In this document: positions 28,347 through 41,648 of the stretch, piece by piece | Layout: every line of letters begins with the position of its first letter | How positions within the stretch are numbered: position 1 is the stretch's first letter | Source: Beroe ovata | Lineage: Eukaryota > Ctenophora > Nuda > Beroida > Beroidae | DNA: 61,609 nt | Reading direction: 5' to 3' | Assembly (NCBI GenBank): GCA_946803715.1 | Contig: CAMPET010000217.1 | Coordinates: 29,920-91,528 of the forward strand | The notes under the pieces: generated by a model | What the model saw: only the letters and a program-made list of their open reading frames with translations | The model's database searches: none | What the model was told of the DNA's origin: nothing | Translations under genes and position numbers: made by a program

Positions 28347-28838
28347 TTAAATCAGTGACACGCCATGTCGAAGGTCTGGGAGGCTACGTCTCAGATTCCC
28401 ATTGTTCAGCGTTAGTGGTGTAAGACGGGGTGCAACAGGCAGTGAGCGTGGGTGTTTCATCTTCCGGACAAAACTGGTACATGTAGGTCTGATTCGTGAT
28501 CTCGTGGTAAAGGAAGACCTGTCGTCGCCAATCAGCACAGGGAGACGAACTGGTAGTAGGGTGACGGCTTGTTCACGGGCTGGGCAGGGAGGTGTCTGTC
28601 GAGTCTCGTGAGATTCCTGCCTGTCATCGGATTCGGTTGAACTTGTGCTAGATGGGCGATAGTCATCGAGAATGTAGTTTATTGAGGGTTGACTGTTGTG
28701 TTTCCGCAAGCCTGAAGCAGTACTGGACTTCTTTCTGCGAAAGATTTTGGATATCTTCAGTTTCATGATGATAAGAAGTGCAATGTAAACAATGGGAATT
28801 GAATAGAAAAAACGATACCCTTCTGGAAGTGAAATCAC
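28347..28838 (-). CDS. Putative single-pass membrane protein, unknown
   Basis: A 163-codon frame with a hydrophobic segment near the N-terminus (FFYSIPIVYIALLIIMKL, about residues 10-27), then a basic juxtamembrane stretch (KISKIFRRKKSS) and a Ser/Thr/Pro/Arg-rich, low-complexity tail. The positive charges after the segment suggest a cytoplasmic tail. A polypyrimidine/cag (tttcacttccag) on the minus strand lies just inside the frame near its start, so the true N-terminus may come from an upstream exon between 28840 and 29200 that I could not define. It converges with RPL4 and lies downstream of OSGEP. I do not recognise a family. Confidence 0.45.
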   Translation of the reverse strand: MISLPEGYRFFYSIPIVYIALLIIMKLKISKIFRRKKSSTASGLRKHNSQPSINYILDDYRPSSTSSTESDDRQESHETRQTPPCPAREQAVTLLPVRLPVLIGDDRSSFTTRSRIRPTCTSFVRKMKHPRSLPVAPRLTPLTLNNGNLRRSLPDLRHGVSLI

Positions 28839-29217
28839 TTATATATGGACATGGGAGGTGACGTATGGATAGTTCGTATTGGGAATGCACGCGATGCATC
28901 AAGGATCAAATGTCGCGGCAATTGGATATGAACTTGGCGATCCCGTCACGCCTATATCATGTGATATGATCCCCTAATGATCGTCACACCCACATAGCTG
29001 TTAGTGACATCTGACATGATATGAAGCAGCTTTTGAGTGTTGGTATAGTACGTGTTCCAATATGAGAGGACTTGGGTCTGTACGTGCGCGCGCTCAATCA
29101 AGTGCTTCATTGCGCGCACCCAAAGTTTGCACATTGCATTGTCTTAGCGTATTACCGCACCGCTTCCTTCTAATGTGACCGAGCCTCCAAGCTCGCGAGT
29201 ATGTCAACTAACCGACG
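28839..29217. other. Gap between the membrane-protein frame and OSGEP
   Basis: No gene identified. It may contain the 5' exon of the membrane-protein gene. Short gcgcgc stretches are present near 29090-29115. Confidence 0.4.
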
Positions 29218-31251
<2,034 letters not shown>

Positions 31252-31346
31252 GGTGCTAGTGGGGTGGTATCTGGTTATACGCCGTGAAATCATAGATCAT
31301 AAGTATGGGGGGGGCAATGGGCGTCGGTAGGTATACAATAAAGTAT

Positions 31347-31544
31347 TCAGTATGGAGCGGAATATTCTGTTCTAACTCCTACGGCGGCACAGTACTCGAA
31401 ACTTGAGAAAAACTCAACACTAGATCTCAAAGACAGCATAATCATCATGTATTCGGCAATGGACGGAGTATAAACCAGTGCGATTGTCAGTGCGATTAAT
31501 ATAAAAAGTAAAATAAATAGCATCAGTTTGTTATTCAGTTGCAA
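31347..31544 (-). CDS. Possible small membrane protein between WDR55 and OSGEP
   Basis: A 65-codon frame starting 40 bp after the WDR55 stop on the same strand. Residues 8-25 (MLFILLFILIALTIALVY) form a good transmembrane segment. The frame ends about 95 bp before the OSGEP start codon. No family recognised. It could equally be chance AT-rich 3'UTR sequence. Confidence 0.25.
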   Translation of the reverse strand: MQLNNKLMLFILLFILIALTIALVYTPSIAEYMMIMLSLRSSVEFFSSFEYCAAVGVRTEYSAPY

Positions 31545-31584
31545 TGCTGTAAAAATAATAAGAGTATCAGCACTCCCAGTCTTG

Positions 31585-32786
31585 TCAAGCTAAATCACTG
31601 AAAAAGTCTGCTGACTGGTTTGCCTTAACCTGATTTGAAGTGATATGTTTCAGTTTTTTCCTCTTTCTCGGCTTCTCATCCTCATCCTCACTCGAATCCT
31701 CCCCCTCCCCCTCCTCCTCCTCACTCGAATCCTCACTCCCCAGTCTCCGCATGCCTTCCTCCAACTGCTCGACACTCCAACACTTCACCAGACAGTCATG
31801 TCCGATAGACAGGATATCTGACTGATCTGGGGATCGGCAGATCCCCTCTATCCCGTTATCCCCATGATCCCCAATGTGAGGGAGTGGTCGGTGAGGGAAG
31901 AGAGAGGTGGCCCGTATCACGCCGTCCATACACCCCAATATCATGGTATCTGTGTTGTACACCATGACCACATCAATACTCACATCCTCCTGTACCACAG
32001 ACCTGTCCGATATGTCGCCCCAATCGTCCCAGCTGAATATGTTGAGCACGCCCGAGCCGTCGCCGCACACCACCTTGCTACCTCCGTGACAGATGTCACA
32101 TGTCAACAACTCGCTGTCACACTCGTCGGAGCGAGCTATCAGTTTCCGTTGACGGGAGTTCCAAACTGACAGACGACCGTCACCAGATGCTGCCAGGAGG
32201 GTGGAGCCAGTGCTGTCCACCGTCATGGACGATATGAAGTTATCGTGTTCCGGCTGTTTCATAATCATAGCTTCGTCGTCCGATTTGCGGAGATCCCACA
32301 CCTTTATCGTCTGGAGTTCATTATCAAATTTAATAGTCACGGAGTTGTACAAATCTCCCAAAACTTCTCTTCGACAAATAATCATAATCATGTTTAACTC
32401 ACCCCTTCATCGTCTCCGGTAGCGAATATATTGCCGTCTCTGACCTCAGCGAGGGAGTAGAGAGCGTGCTCGTTATCAAACCTTCTCACGACACTCTTTG
32501 TGGTGACGTCACACTGTACCAGACTCTTATCACTTGATATGGAGAGAAGCGACGTCCCCGAGAAGACGATTCTCCTGCAGGAGTCAGTGTGGTGTTGTAT
32601 GGTGTCAAGTGTTGTGATGGTGTCACCACTGCTACTGCAGGTGTTGTTGTATCGGAGGAAAGTAATCTCTCCGTCTATGTTGCTGACAGCTATCAAGTCA
32701 TGGTTTGTGGAGGAGGTTATGTCAAAGGGAAGTGTTGGCAGCTCCAACTGATGCTTCAGAGACTCTTTCTTCAACTTCATGGTCAC
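31585..32786 (-). CDS. WDR55: WD repeat-containing protein 55
   Basis: WD40 protein needed for rRNA processing and nucleolar function. Two exons, 32403-32786 and 31585-32310, give 369 residues (human 383). The splice GAAGGG/ACGATA restores DDEGTIKVWDLR, a classic WD repeat. Further repeats are visible: STLLAASGDGRLSVWNSR, SKVVCGDGSGVLNIFSWDDW, and ILSIGHDCLVKCWSVEQLE. The C-terminus is an acidic Ser/Glu cluster followed by a basic KPRKRKKLKH stretch (nucleolar-type) and ends NQSADFFSDLA, which matches the conserved FFxDL tail of WDR55. The start at 32786 is the first Met; the second (MKLKKES) is two codons later. Confidence 0.93.
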
Positions 32787-33149
32787 ATACTCCTTGATAA
32801 TTGGCAGTTAATTGATAATTGTGCGGAGAGGGAGTGATACGGTATTACAGTGATATTAGTGATGAATGTTTATTAAGCGTTTTATTAAGACGCTTATTCC
32901 AGTTAACATCATCACAGATAATGAAAGTAATTAAAAGATACTATTAAAAAGTTATAAATACTGTCCTAAATAACGTATAACCAGATTCTCGATACTCTCG
33001 AATATTGTCACACAAGTCCAAGGCAAAGGCTTATGACGGTAACATTATTATGATTTGCGACGTCAGGAACACACCCTAAACCTAGCCTCTGGATTTTCTG
33101 ATAAATCAAGGGTGGGTTATATTCACGGGTCATAATTTCAGTCATGATT
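32787..33149. other. Intergenic, no gene seen
   Basis: AT-rich spacer between the WDR55 5' end and the RP9 3' end. No motif or repeat recognised. Confidence 0.5.
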
Positions 33150-36100
33150 TCAGTCGTTAGAGTCAGAACTTGAAGAGGGGTGCAATCTTCTCTTTTTCTT
33201 CTTCGTTTTGTTCCTCGCTGATTCCTTGTCTTCACCAATGTTCTTATGTTTGGTTTTCTTCTTCCGTTTCTTCTTCCGTTTCTTCTTCCCTCCCCCCTCG
33301 TCGTCGGTAGTTTGCTCCTCCAGTATTGCTTTCATCTGTGCGATTCTGATCTCTTTTTGCCGACTTTCCTCGTCTTGCTCTTCGTTCTGAGGAAAAGAAT
33401 GATCAATGATCTGTCTGACAAACTTCTCATGACCAGCTCAAGATGGCTCTTCGCGCATTGCACGTCACAAATCGTGGATTTGTCAACTTATAATATGTCA
33501 ACTTATAATAGGTTAGCTTCGATATGAGTTTCTCAATTTTCACGAGATTATAGGCAACATCATATGGCTTAACACCATATGGCTTAACATCATGACTAGA
33601 AAACCCGTCCAGTTGACGTGATACACTAGTACCCATTAGATAAAACAACAGGGCGTAAATTTAAAGCGACGTACCAATATGACGTACCTATGACTCTATG
33701 AGTATTGAGACTTATCTGGACCGAATATTTTTCAAGGATCACTTTGTCATGTCACAATTAGTTAGACGAATCTCTCAATTTGCCGAATTTTGACCTGTTC
33801 AAGTGTTTAGTGTTCATGTAATATCCCGCATATTAACATATCTGTGTAATAGGGGGCAGAAAGAAAAAACAGCTAACAATTACCAACAATTGCGTGTCTA
33901 CTGTCTAGTTCCTTGTGCTTGTAACGCATTTCTCAATGTTACAAAAGTTTGGTTTTTCAACATTCAAATTCAATATTTGCTAGGATTTAGGAATAAATTT
34001 AAGAAACCAGACGAATAATTCTCCACTATCATCTTAGATAAAGGTTCATAGCATAAGAGAAGCAATGAATACACCGTTTCAATGAACAAATGCCTACACA
34101 ATGACTAGCATGTTTTTGTGTATGCGTTGGATCGCTTGATATCAGGATTTTATCTACATAGACCATCTATCATATCCATGAGCATTTTAGCCCTAACCAT
34201 ATCGAAAGCTTTCTTCAAATTCAATCGTATGTAATCGCTACCGTGTTTCTCGGGCTCCTTCAGAAATTTCCGTGTGTCATCCTCAATGTGGAGAAGTTCT
34301 GTAGCGAGGGCAACTTTAGTTGTGCTAATGGATTTGGATCGAGAACACAATATTTCCTGTGTATCCTTCTTGGAGAATGTTTGCGAAAGCTGGGTGAAAG
34401 TTGCAATGAATCCCTCCTGGAGACGCTCGATAATGCCAGGTTGTGTGAAGGACGTTACATCAGCCGGATCAATGGTATTTTCGTCATCAATTATCCACTG
34501 GTACATAGAGTTTGAACACTTGTCCAGAGTGCAGGAGGGGGTCATTATCGGTGGTATGTCTTGCCCACCTCTGGTGTTCACCATAGCTCCCAATACCACG
34601 GATACAGGTAGGATATTATTGAGGGCATCAATTGGATCGTCTCCGTAAAGATAGGAAATTGGTATTCCAAGGTCAAGGTACTGTTCTTGCATCTCGAAGA
34701 GCTTGCTCAGGGCATCGAATAGATAGTCCGATTCCAAACTAAAATAACGCTTGTTTTCCGCGACCAAATTCCCCAACTGACGGGATATCTCCGTTATTTC
34801 GGGAATGTTCATGGGGTTATCTTCCTCTGTCCAGACACGGTGAACACTGTCTGTCAACCAGTACTCCCTGTCAACTATTCTCTCCGGGATTAGACCTGAC
34901 AGACTGTCGTTCTTCATCTTTTTCTTCTCTTTTTTCTTCATTTTCTTGCTTTCCTTACTTTCTTTGTCCTTTTCCTTTTTATTTGTTTTCTTCCCCTCTG
35001 TCTTCATTTCAGCTTTCCCCTTTTTCTTGTCAGCCTCAACACCGGGTTTCCCTTTATTAGTATTCTTGCTCATTTGTTCCTTATCTTTTCCTCCCTTTTT
35101 CTTGGTTGACTCATTCTTTTTACTCTTCTGTTCCTTTTCCCCCTTTTCCTTATTCTTATTCCCGGCTTCACTTATCTGTAGAAGAACAATCACCAAGAGA
35201 AGGACAAGCAGAAACCTGGCCAACTTCATCATTTAGGAGTTCGGAAAATCAAGAGTCCCGAAGCAAAAGACTCGTAGCAACGTTGATATTGAGGATTACT
35301 TCTGAGCAAATATTATGGGAATATTATGTTACTTAGAATGTAAATAAACAAGGATGCTTCTCAATTGAAGCCATTTCAGTTGATAATGATCGGTTCTCAG
35401 AAACTAATGCATCTATAAAGGAATTAGAGTGCGCTAATTCATAATATGTATTCGTTATTCACATTTCACTCCTCCATTAGCTATAGAGACCCAACAGTTG
35501 TGGGAGAGTCACTGTCACCAGTTGAAGTACGCTCATTGTGTGACCTCATTAACAAGTGAATCATGTGAGATATGCAATGAGATTCTTTTGAAGTTTGTAA
35601 CTCGGAACCAACGCTTTATACGTTTCTATGAACCACCAGTAGCCTTTGACAATATGGAAATAAAATCATGCCTCTTTTGGGCGAACAGAGAAAATCTAAA
35701 CCTCATTAGGCATACCCCACATAGAAACCGTCCTAATTCACAATTTGTCAGAACATACCTTCTGCCGCTGCATGTGGTACATGGGGTCCTCGTGGGCCAT
35801 TCTGAACTGCTCGTTGGCCAGGTTTCCCTTGGACGCCAGGGGGCATTCCCTATCCCCTGTTCTGTGTCCATACTGCTTGCATCTCCAGCACTGCATCACC
35901 TTGACTTCCTTCCCTAGCGGCATCCACAGACCTTTGGTCGGTGCTGAAGCCAGGAATTCACGCACCTGAATTGAATAATGTGAGCCTTGATTATTAAAAA
36001 TTTGTTGTTGTGTTTATTTCAATTTGACAGCAGATGTCAGGTGTCGGTGGTGTCAAGGACAGAACATATCACCTCTTTATTCTCTGGCAAGTCTGGTACA

Positions 36101-36279
36101 CAATCCTCCGGCTTGTCCCCCCTGGGGTGACCACCCTCACCACCACCCACACCAGCAGGGTCCCTGTAGAAGAGATCCAGCTGTTTCAACTTGTCACTCT
36201 TTTCACGGAGCTTCGGAGCCAAGTCCTGATCATCATCATCATCGCCATCGTCTTCTGTTCGCCGCCTTCTCTTAGACAT
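33150..36279 (-). CDS. RP9: Retinitis pigmentosa 9 protein (PIM1-associated protein 1)
   Basis: Nuclear speckle protein linked to pre-mRNA splicing and a PIM1 kinase target in mammals. Three exons, 36073-36279, 35759-35965 and 33150-33386, give 216 residues (human 221). The central exon is almost identical to human: REFLASAPTKGLWMPLGKEV, then KVMQCWRCKQYGHRTGDREC, a CCHC-type zinc knuckle (CWRCKQYGHRTGDREC), then EQFRMAHEDPMYHMQRQK. The first exon carries KPEDCVPDLPENKE and the last a Lys-rich tail (KKKRKKKRKKKTKHK) ending in Ser/Asp. Intron 2 is 2.37 kb and contains a complete unrelated gene on the same strand (34150-35232). Confidence 0.95.
34150..35232 (-). CDS. Secreted lysine-rich protein nested in an RP9 intron
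   Basis: Intronless 360-codon frame lying wholly inside RP9 intron 2 on the same strand. Residues 1-23 are a signal peptide (ARFLLVLLLVIVLLQISEAG). Residues 24-110 are almost only Lys, Glu, Gly, Asn and Ser (KEKGEKEQKSKKNESTKKKG type). Residues 111-360 form an apparently folded part with WLTDSVHRVWTEEDNPMNIP and four Cys (CTLDKC, one Cys after QEIL, and one in the final DGLCR). No catalytic motif or known domain recognised. The coding sequence shows ordinary codon use, including in the non-repetitive half, so it looks real. A secreted polycation of this kind might bind matrix or acidic polymers; that is inference. Confidence 0.7.
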   Translation of the reverse strand: MMKLARFLLVLLLVIVLLQISEAGNKNKEKGEKEQKSKKNESTKKKGGKDKEQMSKNTNKGKPGVEADKKKGKAEMKTEGKKTNKKEKDKESKESKKMKKKEKKKMKNDSLSGLIPERIVDREYWLTDSVHRVWTEEDNPMNIPEITEISRQLGNLVAENKRYFSLESDYLFDALSKLFEMQEQYLDLGIPISYLYGDDPIDALNNILPVSVVLGAMVNTRGGQDIPPIMTPSCTLDKCSNSMYQWIIDDENTIDPADVTSFTQPGIIERLQEGFIATFTQLSQTFSKKDTQEILCSRSKSISTTKVALATELLHIEDDTRKFLKEPEKHGSDYIRLNLKKAFDMVRAKMLMDMIDGLCR

Positions 36280-36730
36280 ATTGTGCCCTGTACAGCAGTG
36301 AGCAATAGTGATAAGTTTACAAAATGAAGTCTTCAAGGTATAGCAACTTGATAATGAGAGTTATGGGTTATTTTGGAGGTGGAGACATGAATTCAATAGA
36401 TGATCATTCGTTGTAACTTTGTAATTAATCAATTAACAGCAACAATATTCAACTGAATTAAATCAGGATTAGACCTCATCTAACACCCATAGTTTTAATC
36501 AATAGACTGTAACAGTGTCTCAATTTAAATTAATATACTATTAATTATGAATTAACGTTAAAACAATAATGAATAGACAAACTCGCAATGCGGAAAAATG
36601 GATAATTCGTGAAATGATGTCAAAATTGTGTAGGATTTAGAGATCTAAAAGCATCATTTTGATATGGTCACTGTAAAACCCTGATCTAAGAACCGTCCTG
36701 CATGGAAACTGGAATAACCGTGTCAGCACA
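36280..36730. other. Intergenic, no gene seen
   Basis: AT-rich spacer holding the 5' end of RP9 and the 3' end of SLC35B1. No repeat or structured element recognised. Confidence 0.5.
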
Positions 36731-38397
36731 TTAACTAGCTTTGTTCTCGGCCTCCTTGTCGGTTTTTATAGTTTTCCCGAACCTATCATTGAGAATCAGC
36801 CCCGTGAAGACTATGGCAGTTCCCACCCATTGCCGTGTTACCAGGGCATTGCCAAAGAGAACCACCGACCCGAGGATTGTGAAGAATTTCCTAGTTGTGG
36901 TCATGATGGAGCACATCAGCGGACCAAACTCGGAAACTGTGATGAATATGAAATTCTGCCCGAAGGCCGAGGCGAATCCGAATGTTATAATCTCAGGTAC
37001 TATCTCAGGATGGCGCTGGCAGAAGGAAACAGCCTGCCATATTTCTCCAGTGGCGAGCAAAGACACGCCCATCACAATCTGAAAAACAGTAATGTCATTC
37101 CCAGTCAGATATACCGTGTTCATCAGATCACTATTCAGTTGAGGAGATGCAACCCCTACAAAGTAACTCACCAGTGCGGATATGTTCATACTCATCATCA
37201 TGTAGTGAGCCTTTGTTCCATACCCTCTCATCTTCTCCTGCACCACTCCTGTGAATCCATCTGAAATTCATGTTGTAATGAACCATAGCATAATGAGTAT
37301 AATATGTATCTTAACTATCTAGTATCATATTAATATCAGCAGTAAGCTTTCTACACTAACCAAGCATGAGTGATGTCAGTAGTAGCAGTTCTCCAGAGCC
37401 CACAGAGAAGCCTGATCCATCACCTTTACCATCTTTATACATGAATAGAGCTACCCCAATAACAATCAGCATAACAGATAGATATTTTATCAGATTGTAT
37501 CTCTTACCTGAAATTCAAACTGATAGACTGTTACAGAATTCAAGTTCATCAGCTCCCCCAAGAAGGGAATGATGATATTGAAGCATTCTAATGCTCATAG
37601 TCTTCAGGTATATTCAAACATTATCATAGCACAATGGCCAAATAGTGTCACCAACAATTTTATGAATCATTACCTGCCAGGAACACGCCAAGAATCATAA
37701 CAGGAATCGGCTTGCAGCTCTTTCCCAGAACTTGTGTGGGATAATTAACCCATTTCAAGGAAGCATTTGATGCCAACATAGCACCAACATAAGATACACC
37801 ACAAATAAAACTGAGATAGATTGGGGTCTTCTGGGGTTTTGATCTGGTGATCAGCAGGACACCTGAACAGAATTTCACTTGTCTTGATGCTTAATATCAC
37901 TATTCTTCAAATGCCAGACACTGGACAGATGATTTCGTGAAAAAATATGAAAAAAGTACACACACAGATTAGTGTCACAGATACATAGTCATTGAATTCA
38001 CCTTTTGCAAACAGAGTGTTAATGATACACTGGCAAAATACAAGGAAGACTGTGAAGTAGAATCTTTCATTTTCAGGACCATATGACCCCCTAGTGATTT
38101 TCTCTTGGACAACCCCATAATAAAAGTAGCAGCAAAATATTCCTGTTGAGTGATGTATTGTGTTACCTCTTCCATATAATAGAAATTAAATGCATTAAAT
38201 CAGTATCACCTCAGTAAGGATGTGGCTCTTCACCACTTATAGAGGACTTAGTCTATGAGAGGAAGTGTGATTCAGGTCGATAGACTATGGAGTTTTATCC
38301 TCCTTGACACGGGTGTGAGTTACTATGATAATTGAGAATCTTTGAATTACTCACCTAAAAAACAGGATGCCAACTTCAGATTGTGGCTCAAAGCCAT
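36731..38397 (-). CDS. SLC35B1: ER nucleotide(-sugar) transporter, SLC35B1 family
   Basis: Multi-span ER membrane carrier; human SLC35B1 (AXER) exchanges ATP and ADP across the ER membrane. Five exons in phase: 38355-38397, 38002-38142, 37674-37862, 37361-37507 and 36731-37260, giving 349 residues (human 322). Conserved blocks: [77 protein letters not shown]; and [20 protein letters not shown], the family signature near the C-terminus. About ten hydrophobic segments are visible. The C-terminus ([11 protein letters not shown]) lacks the dilysine pattern seen in the human protein. The start at 38397 gives [15 protein letters not shown], matching the human N-terminus (LRLPLCFLGVF). Confidence 0.95.
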
Positions 38398-38400
38398 GTC

Positions 38401-38516
38401 TGCTAACCTAAGAAAATTAGATAAAGATTTCAATGGCATAGCAATTAACTCAAGAAGATGCTAACCTAAGAAAATTAGGTAAAGATTTCAATGGCATAGC
38501 AATTAACTCAAGATAG
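38401..38516. repeat. Tandem duplication of about 58 bp just upstream of SLC35B1
   Basis: Two nearly identical copies of a unit containing ctaacctaagaaaattag, aaagatttcaatggcatagc and aattaactcaaga, directly upstream of the SLC35B1 start codon. It probably lies in the promoter or 5' leader. Confidence 0.8.
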
Positions 38517-38639
38517 ATACTAGAACAATTGGGCTGATGAAACTACATTTTATAATCTTGAAGACAATGGAATATGCATCATACTATGAACTAACTAGAA
38601 ACTACCAGGAAGTTACAGAGGCCAGAGGCCTCAGGTTCT

Positions 38640-39880
38640 GCTAGTTCAATTGAATTCCACTGGAGAGTTGTGGTTAATCTTACAAGCCTGTTTATCTGAT
38701 GAGGGAAGTATTTTCACCCTACATAACATGGGGTCATTAGGTGATTCTGAATCAGCGCCTATAAATACATCCATTCAATATCCAATATCCATGTCTGGAA
38801 AAGCCCTCCAATGTCTGTTTTACCGAAAAAGAGATGTGCACACGTTAAGCGCCCTGTTCTACTCAGTGAACTGCAGAAAGGAGCCCGCGCGGGATTATTT
38901 GAGTCACCCAACTGCAGCGCGGAAACAAAAAGAGACAAAAATGATAATTTTCAAAAAATTAAGACGATGAATTTCAAAGTGCAGATGAATGAAAAAATGT
39001 GCATGAATGATACAAGAGTGGACAAAGAACATGTTGTTTGTAGAATTTTACTTGTCAGATTTTATCTGACCTCTGATTCTCGCGCGCGACGCGCGCGCCT
39101 TCTGTTTCGGCCTTCGATGAAGAAACAGGTCAAGTTTGCCGGATGTTATCTGTCCACTGTTTCTTGCGCGCGTCGCGCGCGCCTTCATCGAACCCAGCTG
39201 CTATTCTGCCTCGTTTGAATCCGCNTGGTTAATCTTACAAGCCTGTTTATCTGATGAGCAGTTAATCCCAACGTTAATCCTGTAATCTGGTAATCCTTCT
39301 ACAACCTTTCAGAGCACAGGGAAAAGTGATGCTGACTAACTTTTGATTGCAAAATTGGACTCTCCCTAAATCCATAACCCTAATTTTACCACGTGACTTA
39401 CGTTTTTCAGTCTCCTGACCCATCCCAAACCCTAACCCTAACCCACATCATTTTTTCGTTCAGAACTTGCCAGGGAAGTATTTTCACCCTACATAACATG
39501 GGGTCATGAGGTGATTCCGAATCAGCACCTATAAATACTTCCATTCAATATCCAATATCCATGTCTGTTTTGTAAGATTACTCCATGGCAAGGGCGATCA
39601 ATTACAATTGAGAGGCGCAGCGCTGACGGTAGGGAAAAGCCCTTCAATGTTTGTTTTACCGAAAAGAGATGTGCACACGTTAAGCACCCTGTTCTAGTGT
39701 TCTACTCAGTGAACTGCAAAAAGTCGCAAAAAGGAGCAGGCGGATTATTTGGGTCACCCAACTGCAGCGCGGGAACAAAAAGAGACAAAAATGAGAATTT
39801 TCAAAAAATTAAGACGGTGAATTTTAAAGTGCAGATGGATGAAAAAACGTGCATGCATGTTACAACAGTGAACAAATAAC
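38640..39880. repeat. Duplicated repeat block with gcgcgc hairpins
   Basis: Sequence starting gttaatcttacaagcctg at about 38672 recurs from 39229 after an unresolved base (39225). Both copies contain gggaagtattttcaccctac, tccattcaatatccaatatc and the arm ttctactcagtgaactgcaa, which is shared with the element at 15552-16144. A CpG-rich hairpin module (39053-39150) is included. A short telomere-like run, aaccctaaccctaaccc, occurs at about 39428-39444. No intact coding region. Confidence 0.65.
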
Positions 39881-39910
39881 ATGTTATTTGTAATATTTTA
39901 CTTGTCAGTT

Positions 39911-40228
39911 GTCGATTGATGATAGACCCTGTCGAGAATTTCGTTTTGCGCGCGCGCGGCGCAAACTTATTCTGCACGCAAACTTATTCTGACGCAAGCC
40001 GGCTTGCATCAGCGGTCTAGCATTGCATCGCCATACAACGTTTGTCAGATTTTATCTGACCTCTGTTTCTCGCGCGCGCCTTCTGTTTCGGCCTTCGATG
40101 AAGACGCGCGCGCAAAAAAACAGGTCAGGTAACATCTGACATGGATGTTACCCTACCGTCGGCGCCGCGCAATTGTCATTCCCGCGCCCTTGCCAGGGAT
40201 AAATTCCTGCCAGCAAGGGTAGGGTGAA
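39911..40228. mobile_element. Three CpG-rich element modules in a row
   Basis: 39911-40032 matches the repeat at 20051-20160. 40043-40140 is a hairpin module (gtcagattttatctgacc ... ggtaacatctgac) like 15668-15791. 40147-40228 matches 15309-15402 (ccctaccgtcggcg ... cagcaagggtagggtgaaat). The same module types occur together at 15.3-15.8 kb in another order. All are non-coding. Confidence 0.6.
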
Positions 40229-40847
40229 ATCCCACAACAGCGTAGTTGAGCGCCAGCGGCGCGGCTCGCGCGAAGCCCAGACCAATTGTAGACAGACAAT
40301 AATTTTCAATTTTGTGAATTGAATTTGAAATGTTGGGTAGAATGAAGAAGCCATAACACATAAACCAATTTTAAAATAATGCATGATCAAAACTCAAAAT
40401 GTGAAAGTGTTTTTTGTGATCAACGTATTCACCAAGACACAGATGCATTTTTACCTGCATCGGATTCATGCTTCCTATCACATACTTGATAAGGGCTGTT
40501 CTCTTTTGACAAAAGGTTGCCAGTTGGAATCTTTGGGAGAAGCCTCACTCAAAAGCAGTTATCGGGTCAAGCTTCACATGATTGAGTATTGTAGAAAGTA
40601 GGTCAGAGTCAATTGAATCAAACACACATTTTGCTTAGCAAATCTATTGCCAGTTTCATGAAAAACGTGTCAAGCGATCCTTGGTAATCCACATTCAAGG
40701 GTTTTGGTGCTACTTATATTCATAACAATAAATTTACTACAGTTATAATAAAAGACTAGTTCTCTTCAAATGATAGAATTGGTAATAGATGACTTTTTCA
40801 AAGCACTCTAGATGCATTATATTAGATACCTGAGACATATGACATCA

Positions 40848-41132
40848 ATGAGAGATAGTTAGTAAATTCTCTTTTGACTCTGTTTAAAAATGAAAATGCC
40901 TCTATTTAATTGCGATCAATTTCGTCATTCAACGACATCGTCAGGCTCGAATTTGATTGTATAAAGTAGTGTTGTAAACTTTACAACACTACTTTTTAAA
41001 CTTTACAACACTACTTTATACAATCAAATTTGAGCCTGACAAAGTCATTGAAGGATGAAATTGATTGCAATTAAAAAGACGCATTTTCATTTGTAAACAG
41101 AGTCAAAAGAGAATTTACTAACTATCTCTCAT
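40848..41132. mobile_element. Large foldback palindrome
   Basis: A 285-bp near-perfect palindrome: the left arm starts atgagagatagttagtaaat and the right arm ends atttactaactatctctcat. The arms are about 135 bp, with small mismatches, around a short centre where gtagtgttgtaaa and tttacaacactac alternate. No coding capacity. This is foldback or MITE-like. Confidence 0.75.
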
Positions 41133-41648
41133 CGTAACTAATGTGACTCTTATTCAATCGTCCAATCCATGAACTATGTAACTTATGCCATCACTCAAGT
41201 AGTGGAGTGTTTGTTTTCATTCAAATCTTGTGATTCAATTGACTTTGTATCACTGTCTACAATGTTCAATCATCTGAAGCAAATCTTGTGAAATTTTCCT
41301 TTATAGAGTACTCTTTAAAGTGAAGCATTAACCTTATGTGAATGATGGTTTCAATGCTGTAAAATAAGAAAACAATTTCTTTTAATTAAAAGAATTGTAT
41401 TAATAAACAAATAAACAAATTCAATGAAGCATTTTATAGGTCACAATGTGCCACTCACATATGGCAATTTGATTATACGTTGTTATAAAGCATCTGTAAG
41501 GAGGTAACTCATGTAATTTCTTATAAACTTGAATTCTCAAAAGAATATTCCTTTTTGACAAATATTTTGAATTATATGATGACCTGACTTTTTATGATTT
41601 TAGCTTGCTACTGAAGATACATTGGGGTATTGGATGGCTCTTTAGCTG
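41133..41648. other. Spacer upstream of the STRAD-like gene
   Basis: AT-rich, no gene or repeat recognised; probably contains the promoter of the STRAD-like gene. Confidence 0.4.

Noticed and set aside
38811-39218. 135-codon plus-strand frame
   Set aside because: Runs through repeat arms and gcgcgc hairpins shared with other loci; Arg/Ala-rich segments come from the CpG repeats.
39428-39444. Telomere or subtelomere
   Set aside because: Only two to three copies of ccctaa inside ordinary sequence with genes on both sides.
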